From positions 62,001 to 126,000 of the forward strand of contig NZ_JAUHTR010000008.1 in the NCBI RefSeq assembly GCF_030418125.1: a stretch of DNA of 64,000 nucleotides. The letters run 5' to 3'. Source of the DNA: Fictibacillus fluitans (GTDB taxonomy: Bacteria; Bacillota; Bacilli; Bacillales; Fictibacillaceae). A program made the position numbers and the translations under genes. The notes under the pieces were generated by a model. That model was given only the letters and a program-made list of their open reading frames with translations, was not told the DNA's origin and did not search any database. Positions 41,314 to 48,646 of the stretch are shown piece by piece (position 1 is the first letter of the stretch; each line of letters starts with the position of its first letter).

Positions 41314-42056
41314 GCCTCCTCACTCCTTTCCAGTGCTTGTACTAAGATATCATACGTGGCGAGCAGGATGCCCATCAGGGAACAATCCACATCGCTTACT
41401 TTTGCTGTTGAAGAAATACGAATCACGTAGGTTTCATCCTCAATATTAAACGGATAAAACGCAAAGTTGTCTTCTTTATTGTAGTAGGCTTCCGCCCGGG
41501 ATAATGTTGATTGAATCAAGCTGGCGTTCGAATACTTCACCAGAGCTTCGTTTTTTTCCTGTGGTGTCGTGAATGGCAAAATGGTAAAACTATGCCCTTC
41601 TTTTTCAACATACGCTTCAAGAACGAGTTTCAGTCCGTATAAATAATTTTCCTTACTTCCATAATACGCCGTGATTCCTTCCGATTTCAAGATATACAGC
41701 GCATTATTTACTTTAGCCCGCAAATCATCGAGCAGCATCTGGTTGTTTTCCACAGATTTTGTGATTCTTGCTAATTCATTATTCCCGATTTTCTTTAAGT
41801 ACAAACTCAGGAAAATAAAGGCGTCAATCAGTATAAACACCATAAGAACGACCAGATAATGGTCCCAATGGGTAAAGATACTCTGCGGATTCCCCGTCCA
41901 ATAGATCAGGGCGCCAAATATGTACAGTACGTACCACAATTTGCGGATCGCATCCAGCTTCTGCTCTGCCCGGTCCTCATCCCGCCAATAAAAGATGAGA
42001 TATGCCCCGATTCCGACAAATACAATCCAAACGACCACCCTAAAAAACCAAATCAA
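41310..42056 (-). CDS. spoIISA: SpoIISA-family membrane toxin
   Basis: A 248-residue protein, the length of B. subtilis SpoIISA. Three N-terminal helices (residues about 3-22, 40-55, 65-88) with the diagnostic IRKLWYVLYIFGALIYWTG and FTHWDHYLVVLMVFILIDAF, then a coiled stalk and a cytosolic GAF-like domain (KSEGITAYYGSKENYLYGLK; AEAYYNKEDNFAFYPFNIED). The toxin damages the membrane and kills cells when unbalanced, especially during sporulation. Start is TTG at 42056 with GGAGGGAG about 6 bases upstream. Operon with spoIISB. Confidence 0.9.
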   Translation of the reverse strand: MIWFFRVVVWIVFVGIGAYLIFYWRDEDRAEQKLDAIRKLWYVLYIFGALIYWTGNPQSIFTHWDHYLVVLMVFILIDAFIFLSLYLKKIGNNELARITKSVENNQMLLDDLRAKVNNALYILKSEGITAYYGSKENYLYGLKLVLEAYVEKEGHSFTILPFTTPQEKNEALVKYSNASLIQSTLSRAEAYYNKEDNFAFYPFNIEDETYVIRISSTAKVSDVDCSLMGILLATYDILVQALERSEEA

Positions 42057-42092
42057 CGCGTCTCCCTCCTGTCACCTGCTGTCTACCATTCA

Positions 42093-42138
42093 ATTGAAAA
42101 AGCCCATTTCCTGCCTTTGAAGACAGAAATGAGCCTTT
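42093..42138 (-). terminator. Terminator after carboxylesterase gene
   Basis: AAGCCCATTTC (42100-42110) against GAAATGAGCCTT (42126-42137), one mismatch; on the minus strand followed by TTTTTCAATT. It also lies just upstream of spoIISA. Confidence 0.65.
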
Positions 42139-42179
42139 GGACCAGGTAAATTCCTGAGTGAGGATACATGTCTCTTACA

Positions 42180-42929
42180 TTAATCCGACCATTCCAACCC
42201 CTCAAGAAACTTCAGCACATCCTCGTGGAGTTTCCCTTTGTCAGGACCTCTTGTGACAAGGTGCGGAGAATTCTCGTACCAAATGAGGGATTTGTTGTGT
42301 GTGGAAACCTCATCGTATATAATTTGCGCGCTCTCTCTGTTGGCAGAATGGTCCTTTCCTGATTGCACCACCAGAACGGGACAGGAAATTTCGCTAAGAT
42401 GCCCGCCCACTTCTTCAATCACCGTTTGCAGTGACTTGACCGCTTCATCCGACTGTGGCTTCAGCTTCTCCCATTCTTCTTCAATTTGCTCAGGTGGCGT
42501 ACGTAAAATCTTTTTATAGCGTTTGGTAAATGAACTGACATGCCGGCCAAGATCTTCGGCACTCTTGGGCTTGACGGGTGCGCACATGGACACGAGCCCT
42601 TTTACCGGATAAGTATGAGCTGCCTTTATTGCAAATACACCGCCAAGAGACAGGCCGATTACTGCAATTTCTTCATAGCCCTTTTCTTTTAACGATTGAA
42701 AACCATCTTCTACAGTGCTCCACCACTGCCTGGCATTTGTTGCCACCAGCCGTTCAGGCGTATCACCGTGTCCTTCATACAACGGTCCGAGGCATGTATA
42801 ATTCTTATCATTTAAATAACGCCCCAGCTCCCGGATATCTACCGTGTTCCCGGTAAATCCGTGCAGAAGCAGGACCGCCCGTTTCCCTCCTTCAAAGAAA
42901 AACGATTTGGCTGGAACCATTTTCATCAT
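42180..42929 (-). CDS. Alpha/beta hydrolase, carboxylesterase (Est30-like)
   Basis: About 249 residues, beginning MMKMVPAKSFFFEGGKRAVL like Geobacillus Est30. Oxyanion region LLLHGFTGNTVDIRELG near 22; nucleophile elbow IAVIGLSLGGVFAIKAAH near 93 (Ser); acid LVVQSGKDHSAN near 192; His in YENSPHLVTRG near 222. Start at the ATG pair 42929/42926 since GGAGG precedes it; the frame continues upstream to 43001 without a site. Cytosolic short-chain esterase/lysophospholipase-type activity is expected. Confidence 0.9.
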   Translation of the reverse strand: MMKMVPAKSFFFEGGKRAVLLLHGFTGNTVDIRELGRYLNDKNYTCLGPLYEGHGDTPERLVATNARQWWSTVEDGFQSLKEKGYEEIAVIGLSLGGVFAIKAAHTYPVKGLVSMCAPVKPKSAEDLGRHVSSFTKRYKKILRTPPEQIEEEWEKLKPQSDEAVKSLQTVIEEVGGHLSEISCPVLVVQSGKDHSANRESAQIIYDEVSTHNKSLIWYENSPHLVTRGPDKGKLHEDVLKFLEGLEWSD

Positions 42930-43125
42930 GATGCCTCCGATCCTATTCTTTCTATTTACTCTATCACAAGACGATAAATTGAAAAAAGAATCAGGCCACA
43001 AACCTCCCGTAAATGTATTTTTTTAGAAAATTCACACAAAATTTAGAACTATTTTCAGAATTGTCATTGACATTCGCTATAGAAGGAGTAAAATGTTCAT
43101 TAAAACTTTAACCGAGGTGTCCGTT

Positions 43126-44328
43126 TTGAAGTACGCATTTGCCCATCGAATTTATTCATTACAATCTTCTGCTGTCCGTGATATTTTAAAAGTTGTTAAT
43201 CAGGAAGGCGTCATATCGTTTGCAGGCGGTTTGCCTGATGATCAGCTGTTTCCTGCAGAAGCCATCGAAGAAGCATTTTCCAAGGTTTTCGCTTCTGGAA
43301 AGCATGCTTTACAATATAGTGAAACGGAAGGATACTTACCCCTTCGCGAAGTAATTCTTGAACGAATGTCGCGTAAAGGCATTACTAACTACACAACCAA
43401 AGACATCATGCTCACAACCGGCTCACAGCAGGTTATTGACCTGTTTTCCCGCGTGATGCTGAATGCAGGGGACGTCATTTTGACAGAAGATCCAACCTAT
43501 CTTGCTGCGCTTCAGGTATTCAAGTCCTATGAAGCACGAGTCATCGGGGTCGCATCCGATGAAGATGGCATGATTCCGGAAGACCTGCAAGCTAAGATCA
43601 AGGAATATAAACCAAAATGTATTTACGTAGTTCCGACCTTCTCCAACCCGGCCGGAAAGGTTTGGTCACTGGAACGCCGCAAGATGCTGCTTCAAGAAGC
43701 GCACCGAAATAACATTGTCGTTTTGGAAGATGATCCGTACGGTGATCTCCAATTTAACCGCGAGGAAACATACACTCCTCTTGCTGCACTTGATGACGGA
43801 AGCTGTGTTCTGTATACAAGCACGTTCTCCAAGACAGCTGTTCCTGCCCTGCGCACCGGGTGGGTCGCGGGCCCATTCCAGATTGTCCGCATGATGTCCC
43901 AGGCCAAACAGGCGAATGACCTTCATTCCAATTCATTGTCCCAGCAGGCGCTGTACCATTTCTGTACAGGATTTGACATGGATGGGCATATTAACCGGTT
44001 GATCGCAGAGTACGAAAAGCGGATGAATGCCATGTATGACTGTTTGAAGAATGCCAATCTCTCTGGTTTGAAACTGAACAAACCAAAAGGCGGCATGTTC
44101 TTCTGGCTGGAACTGGATGAGCATCTTAACACCACTGAACTTTTGCCAGAAGCAGTTTCACGGGGTGTCGCATATGTACCGGGAGAGCCGTTCTTCGCCT
44201 CCCTGCCAAAAACCAATGCGATGCGCTTGAATTTCAGCCATCCAACCATTGAACAGATCGAGAGCGGAATCACTATCATGACCGATCTGTTTAAGGAATC
44301 ACTGGAGAAAAACGCCGTATTATCATAA
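43126..44328 (+). CDS. PLP-dependent aminotransferase (class I/II, 2-aminoadipate-type)
   Basis: A 400-residue fold-type I aminotransferase. Seen: SLQSSAVRDILKVVNQEGV and ISFAGGLPDDQLFP at the N-terminus, TTGSQQVIDLFSRV near 105, YVVPTFSNPAGKVWS near 180, EDDPYGDLQFN near 213 and the PLP lysine in STFSKTAVPALRTGW near 245. Family members (LysN, KAT-like) use 2-aminoadipate, aromatic or branched amino acids. Two starts are possible: ATG 43093 (AAGGAG 4 bases upstream) or TTG 43126 (GAGGTG 6 bases upstream); the latter gives the MKYAFAHRI start seen in the family. Single gene with strong terminator. Confidence 0.88.
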   Translation: MKYAFAHRIYSLQSSAVRDILKVVNQEGVISFAGGLPDDQLFPAEAIEEAFSKVFASGKHALQYSETEGYLPLREVILERMSRKGITNYTTKDIMLTTGSQQVIDLFSRVMLNAGDVILTEDPTYLAALQVFKSYEARVIGVASDEDGMIPEDLQAKIKEYKPKCIYVVPTFSNPAGKVWSLERRKMLLQEAHRNNIVVLEDDPYGDLQFNREETYTPLAALDDGSCVLYTSTFSKTAVPALRTGWVAGPFQIVRMMSQAKQANDLHSNSLSQQALYHFCTGFDMDGHINRLIAEYEKRMNAMYDCLKNANLSGLKLNKPKGGMFFWLELDEHLNTTELLPEAVSRGVAYVPGEPFFASLPKTNAMRLNFSHPTIEQIESGITIMTDLFKESLEKNAVLS

Positions 44329-44336
44329 ACAACAAG

Positions 44337-44372
44337 AAGGAACCTCTCTTTGAAAAGGAGGTTCCTTTTTTT
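44337..44372. terminator. Terminator between aminotransferase and amidase genes
   Basis: AAGGAACCTC (44337-44346) pairs with GAGGTTCCTT (44358-44367), followed by TTTTTTATT. Confidence 0.9.
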
Positions 44373-44373
44373 A

Positions 44374-45063
44374 TTATTTCACCCGCAGGCCTTGTCCAAT
44401 ATAGATCGTGAAATCCTTATCCAGGCTGTTCCACTTCTTCATTTGGTTAATCGTCGACTTGTACGTTTTACCAAGAGAATATACCGTATCTCCTGGAATT
44501 ACTGTGTGATAAACGGCTGTGGGCTTCCTTTTCAGGTTAAAGCTTTTGACCAGCCCATTTACATGTCCCCGAGCGATGCTGCCAATAAAGGAAGCAGATT
44601 TTAACTTGTCCGCATCATCCACTGTATCAATAAAACCGTTTTCCGTTAAAACCGCCGGCATGTTTGATTCCCTCAGCATATGAAAGTTAGCCGTTTTCTT
44701 TCCGCGGTCCCTGAAGTCCGCCAATTCAAGAACAGCATCATGAATATGGTTGCGGTACGTGGTAGTTGGTGCTTCTGTTCCGGGATAGATATAACTTTCA
44801 AAGCCTGTCCCGCCGCCAGCATTAATGTGAACGGATAATAAATAATCAGCTCCCCACCGGTTAGCGGCGTCTGTCCTGTCCTTCAGTGACAGAAACTCAT
44901 CCGTCGTCCTGCTCATCCTGACCTCAACGCCATTGTACTCTGTCAGCAGTATATTTTTGATCCTCGTGGCAATTTGCAAGGTAATGTTCTTCTCCAGCAA
45001 GCCGTTTCCTGTGGCTCCTGAATCACTGCCCCCATGCCCCGGATCGATAAAAATTTTTACCAT
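44374..45063 (-). CDS. N-acetylmuramoyl-L-alanine amidase with C-terminal LysM
   Basis: A 229-residue zinc amidase of the Amidase_3 family. Seen: IFIDPGHGGSDSGATGNGLL at the N-terminus (His ligand), LEKNITLQIA (Glu), YLLSVHINAGGGTGFESYIY near 80 (His), and PAVLTENGFIDTVDDADKL near 135 (catalytic Glu). A LysM motif ends the protein (YHTVIPGDTVYSLGKTYKST). It has no signal peptide, as in mother-cell lysis amidases (CwlC type) or phage-type enzymes, so release may need lysis. No phage genes surround it. Confidence 0.9.
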   Translation of the reverse strand: MVKIFIDPGHGGSDSGATGNGLLEKNITLQIATRIKNILLTEYNGVEVRMSRTTDEFLSLKDRTDAANRWGADYLLSVHINAGGGTGFESYIYPGTEAPTTTYRNHIHDAVLELADFRDRGKKTANFHMLRESNMPAVLTENGFIDTVDDADKLKSASFIGSIARGHVNGLVKSFNLKRKPTAVYHTVIPGDTVYSLGKTYKSTINQMKKWNSLDKDFTIYIGQGLRVK

Positions 45064-45191
45064 CTACCAAACACTCCTTGTTGTAAGAAAACTTGAGAAA
45101 AGAGAAATCTCTTATTCTCCCTATCATTATATGCAGTTATTTAGTAGTGGTTATGCCTACTAGTTGACGGAAACGGCGTTTAAACGGCGAG

Positions 45192-45593
45192 TCAGGATTC
45201 CTGAAGCCAGGTTTGGATAACTTCCCCCAGTTTCTCTCCTTTAGCCTCCACATCATTCATATCGTAAAATTTAACCATGGCACGGTCATCGGCGAGCCAA
45301 TCCAGCATTCCTGTTCTGTCCCTGACCAGGAGTCTCATGCTTTTAGGTTCCTTGACTTCTGCTCCGCAATGGAAAATCAGACGAAAGAATCCCTTTCCAT
45401 GCAAATTAAACGTCAGGCAATCCTCTCCCTCATAGCAATAGCTTGGTGCGTTCCATTTAATTTTTTCGTTTAACTCCGGATGGGTTTCCTGTATGATTTC
45501 CCGCACACGCTGAATTTCCCGTTTGAGCGGATGATCCAATACTTCCATAAACGTCTGTACTTCTTCCTGTCCAGACTCCTTTTTGGTTACCAT
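45192..45593 (-). CDS. DUF1801 family protein
   Basis: A 133-residue protein of the frataxin-like DUF1801 family: VQTFMEVLDHPLKREIQRVR, ETHPELNEKIKWNAPSYCYE (the PxLxExIKWNAPxY core), CLTFNLHGKGFFRLIFHCGA. RBS GGAGGAGAAGG before ATG 45593. It lies 14 bases downstream of a VOC gene on the same strand, so the two are probably co-transcribed. Function unknown. Confidence 0.86.
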   Translation of the reverse strand: MVTKKESGQEEVQTFMEVLDHPLKREIQRVREIIQETHPELNEKIKWNAPSYCYEGEDCLTFNLHGKGFFRLIFHCGAEVKEPKSMRLLVRDRTGMLDWLADDRAMVKFYDMNDVEAKGEKLGEVIQTWLQES

Positions 45594-45607
45594 CGTCCTT
45601 CTCCTCC

Positions 45608-46027
45608 TTATTCTCCCTCCCAGGCCGGATTATAAACGACTTCCCATAAATGGCCATCAGGGTCTTGAAAATGGCCGGAATACCCGCCCCAGAACGTCTC
45701 ATGTGCCGGATCAGTTATGACAGCTCCCGCCCGTTTGGCTTCCTCCATCACCTGATCCACTTCCACTATACTGTTGACATTATGCCCGAGAGTAAATTCG
45801 CCAGGGCTTGAAACAGCCACAGGAACCTTCGCCTCGTGAGCCAAATCCTTTCGGTTCCACAACGCCAACTTCAAGCCTGACTGCAGATCAAAAAAAGCGA
45901 CAGCGCCATGCTCAAATTCAGTGCCGATAATCCCTTTCGTATGAAAGCCCAAACCATCCCGATAGAATTTCACGGAGCGTTCCAAATCATCCACACCTAA
46001 CGTTATAACGGTAATTCTAGCTTCCAC
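45608..46027 (-). CDS. VOC-family protein (glyoxalase/bleomycin-resistance fold)
   Basis: A 139-residue vicinal-oxygen-chelate protein with two beta-alpha-beta-beta-beta modules: ITVITLGVDDLERSVKFYRD at the start, TEFEHGAVAFFDLQSGLKLA near 38, VDQVMEEAKRAGAVITDPAH near 90, and GGYSGHFQDPDGHLWEVVYN near 115 (the metal Glu in LWEV). RBS GGAGGG before ATG. Likely a small-molecule-modifying or resistance protein; substrate unknown. First gene of a pair with DUF1801. Confidence 0.88.
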   Translation of the reverse strand: MEARITVITLGVDDLERSVKFYRDGLGFHTKGIIGTEFEHGAVAFFDLQSGLKLALWNRKDLAHEAKVPVAVSSPGEFTLGHNVNSIVEVDQVMEEAKRAGAVITDPAHETFWGGYSGHFQDPDGHLWEVVYNPAWEGE

Positions 46028-46060
46028 GAAAAATCCCTCCTTACAAAATTGTTAAATAAA

Positions 46061-46097
46061 AGAAACTCTGATCCTTTTTTTATGGAAGATCAGAGTT
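46061..46097 (-). terminator. Terminator of the T7SS-like cassette
   Basis: AACTCTGATC (46064-46073) pairs with GATCAGAGTT (46088-46097); minus strand continues TCTTTTATTT. It closes the five-gene cassette. Confidence 0.82.
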
Positions 46098-46116
46098 GAT
46101 GAAAATTAAAGCTTTT

Positions 46117-46563
46117 CTATTCCTCACTTAATACAGAAACCTTAACATCCACATATTGAATGGATTCATCACCGCCAAAGACATGATAGATTGGGGATGC
46201 CAGATTTAAATTGTTGTCAACAATATACTGAAGCAGCTCCGCGTAAACAAATTCAGTCAAAGTCTCATAGTTTCCAGTAAAACGTTTCATGAGCATATCA
46301 TCCACATAATAATAACTTCTATACATTAAAGACTCAGTGGCTGGAATCTTGTCCTCATGAACAGGCATAAACAATTCAATGTACATGTTTTCGTCTTTAG
46401 GAATGTTTTTCAACGCATAGAACATGGGTCCTTTAATTGATAAATTTGCTTCTCCAATTTCAGAAATGAAGTCTTCAATTACCAGTTCCATTTCACTGTA
46501 ATGAAAAAAGTATTCCTTCGAGACGACATTGGTGTAAGCAATGCTTTGATCTTCAGCAATCAT
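46117..46563 (-). CDS. DUF5085-type protein, second copy
   Basis: A 148-residue soluble protein related to the preceding gene product: EYFFHYSEMELVIEDFISEI, LSIKGPMFYALKNIPKDENM, YIELFMPVHEDKIPA and PIYHVFGGDESIQYVDVKVS. The pattern agrees with DUF5085 proteins found beside type VII secretion effectors in staphylococci and bacilli. Overlap ATGA with the gene upstream. Role unknown; a chaperone or effector-adaptor role is possible. Last gene of the AT-rich cassette. Confidence 0.7.
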   Translation of the reverse strand: MIAEDQSIAYTNVVSKEYFFHYSEMELVIEDFISEIGEANLSIKGPMFYALKNIPKDENMYIELFMPVHEDKIPATESLMYRSYYYVDDMLMKRFTGNYETLTEFVYAELLQYIVDNNLNLASPIYHVFGGDESIQYVDVKVSVLSEE

Positions 46564-47021
46564 CGGACGGATTCACCCACTTCTACAATCGGCGCATACA
46601 CATCAAGCCACGTTTCTCCGAAAACATCCAGACATACATGGTAAAAGCTCGGGTCCAAAGAAATTTGATTCTGCTTTGCGGTTTCCTGAATGAGCTGGTA
46701 GGCTTCTTCAATTCCTCCGTCCTCATCCGTAAAACGGACGCATAGTGCTTCCTCGATAACTAAAACATCAATATATTCATATGCTGAACCTTTTTCCAAT
46801 TCAACGCGGTCATTAACTGGGACGCTGTATGTAAATTCTCCTGAACCCGGGTCATTTTCCAGCGGTTTGAATTTGAAAAGAACCGGCCCCACTGGATAGA
46901 TGCCATTATTTACAACCTGGCTTCTAAGAGAGGTTGCAGGTAGAAGCCAGTCTTCTCTTTTCACCACTTGTGTAATGCTAACCAAGTTCAGCATGGACAA
47001 GGATTTGTATTGTACTTTCAA
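46560..47021 (-). CDS. DUF5085-type protein, first copy
   Basis: A 153-residue protein: LRSQVVNNGIYPVGPVLFKF, GEFTYSVPVNDRVELEKGSA, YEYIDVLVIEEALCVRFTDE and PSFYHVCLDVFGETWLDVYA, with the same fold plan as its neighbour (an AraC-effector/GyrI-like double repeat). Start is TTG at 47021 with GGAGAG 6 bases upstream. Together with the next gene (ATGA overlap) it belongs to the putative toxin cassette. Confidence 0.7.
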   Translation of the reverse strand: MKVQYKSLSMLNLVSITQVVKREDWLLPATSLRSQVVNNGIYPVGPVLFKFKPLENDPGSGEFTYSVPVNDRVELEKGSAYEYIDVLVIEEALCVRFTDEDGGIEEAYQLIQETAKQNQISLDPSFYHVCLDVFGETWLDVYAPIVEVGESVR

Positions 47022-47051
47022 CCTTATCTCTCCTCTTCTATGTTAACTAGC

Positions 47052-47831
47052 TCATTTTTTCCTCTTTTTGTTATTTCTTTCATACTGTTTTATGCGTTTT
47101 CTCTTTTCACGATCATAATCATGCCAGGAAATATTAAAGGAAGGAAACTTGTATTTGCAGTAAGCCAGCAATTGGAATTCAGCTGCCGCAATAGCAATAG
47201 GATAAAGAATGAACAACGACAGAATAAAACAAAAGAATGTATATTCACCAGACGTGTGTATTAAAATTAAGATTAATAAAACAACCAAATAAATGATAGA
47301 ACCGAGAACTGTAAGTATAATAGTCCTGCCGAAGAAAAATCCAGAAGAATTTTCACCAGTAAATTCCCCATTGTGTGCTTGTTTAAAAATACTAATAGTA
47401 CTAAGAATATGAACTATAACAGCCCCGGTTAGCAGGAGGCCCACATATGTTAAAGTCAAGCTATCGTTTGGAAAATCAAAAATTCCGCTAATTACAACAA
47501 ACATAAAACCAATGGTACCAAACTGAAAAATATAAAATAAGGTTAAAACCGAGATGATTTTTTGAAACTTAATGTACATCTTTGGTTTTGTAAAAATGAA
47601 TAACAAACTAATCTGTATACAATAAAATGCAACTTCCAAAAAGATGACTACTTTTTCAAAAGTATTAGGAAAAACTGTCCATCCAAACCTAAATAACCCT
47701 ACACCTATAAAGAACATTGGCATACTGCACCAAATCATGGATCCAAACATAAATGACACACAACTATCAGGACTTAGCCTGTTTTTGGCAGTCGTTTTGA
47801 AATCAGATAAATTTTCTTCTTTTATATTCAT
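47052..47831 (-). CDS. Polytopic membrane protein, paralogue 2, candidate toxin immunity protein
   Basis: A 259-residue protein with six to seven hydrophobic helices and a basic C-terminal tail (YDREKRKRIKQYERNNKKRK). It is clearly paralogous to the preceding gene: shared N-terminal IKEENLSDFKTTAKNRLSPD, GSMIWCSMPMFFIGVGLFRF, and FQLLAYCKYKFPSFNISWHD. ATG 47831 lies 3 bases after the stop of that gene, so translation is coupled. Staphylococcal T7SS loci carry polytopic membrane proteins (DUF443, DUF5079/5080) next to membrane toxins such as TspA; immunity is inferred from that analogy. Base composition is AT-rich. Confidence 0.68.
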   Translation of the reverse strand: MNIKEENLSDFKTTAKNRLSPDSCVSFMFGSMIWCSMPMFFIGVGLFRFGWTVFPNTFEKVVIFLEVAFYCIQISLLFIFTKPKMYIKFQKIISVLTLFYIFQFGTIGFMFVVISGIFDFPNDSLTLTYVGLLLTGAVIVHILSTISIFKQAHNGEFTGENSSGFFFGRTIILTVLGSIIYLVVLLILILIHTSGEYTFFCFILSLFILYPIAIAAAEFQLLAYCKYKFPSFNISWHDYDREKRKRIKQYERNNKKRKK

Positions 47832-47834
47832 GCT

Positions 47835-48623
47835 CTAACTCAAACGCTTGTTTTTAGATTTGCGATTATTATTTTTCCTTGAATACTTCTGCCTTTGCCG
47901 CCGATATTCTTCCCAAGAAATAATAAATGAAGGAAATTTAAATTTGCAATAGGCTAACAATTGAAATTCGCCTGCACCAATGGCGATGGCATACATAACG
48001 ATTGTTGCTATGGCGTAACCAAAGTAAATATTGAATCCATAATCATTATGGCTGATGATCATGATTGCCATTATCAAAGTGTAGACGGCAGATCCTACTA
48101 TAATCCAAACCTTCATTTTACTAGATAAAAATGATGAATTCTCATCGTTAAAAGCTCCTTGGGCCGCTTGCTTAAAGGTATCCACAGTGGATAAGATATG
48201 TACCACAAAAGCACCTGCGATTAAAAGACCAATATAAGTTAATGTTGTTTGATTGGTAGAATAATCGGTCATTCCAGGAAGTACAAACATGGTAAACGTA
48301 ATGGTAGCCGTTTGAAATGCAAAAAACAGTAAAACCAGAGATTGGAACTTCTGCAGTTTAAAAGCAGCCTTTGCAGATAGAAAAAGAACGAGAAAAACAA
48401 GTTGTAAACCGTATAGTATTAATTCCACTGTAACAATATTTTTCTCTACCGGTTCAGCGTAATACTCCCAACCAAATCGATATAAAGCCGCAAAAATAAA
48501 AAACATCATCATTGAGCAAAAAAAGGTTGCTCCAATCATGAAACCTGAAATCCCATCGGGAGATAGACGGGTACGACAGGTTTTTTTAAACCCCGTTAAA
48601 TTCTTCTCTTTAATGTCCCACAT
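47835..48623 (-). CDS. Polytopic membrane protein, paralogue 1, candidate toxin immunity protein
   Basis: About 262 residues with six to seven helices: IKEKNLTGFKKTCRTRLSPD, GATFFCSMMMFFIFAALYRF, LTYIGLLIAGAFVVHILSTV, FQLLAYCKFKFPSFIISWEE, basic tail. Start ATG 48623 is chosen for GGTGGAG 6 bases upstream. It begins 23 bases after the effector-like gene. Position and topology match immunity proteins of membrane-depolarising T7SS toxins, but I cannot place it in a named family with certainty. AT-rich compared with flanking genes. Confidence 0.68.
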   Translation of the reverse strand: MWDIKEKNLTGFKKTCRTRLSPDGISGFMIGATFFCSMMMFFIFAALYRFGWEYYAEPVEKNIVTVELILYGLQLVFLVLFLSAKAAFKLQKFQSLVLLFFAFQTATITFTMFVLPGMTDYSTNQTTLTYIGLLIAGAFVVHILSTVDTFKQAAQGAFNDENSSFLSSKMKVWIIVGSAVYTLIMAIMIISHNDYGFNIYFGYAIATIVMYAIAIGAGEFQLLAYCKFKFPSFIISWEEYRRQRQKYSRKNNNRKSKNKRLS

Positions 48624-48646
48624 GTACTTCTCCACCTTAAAAAATA

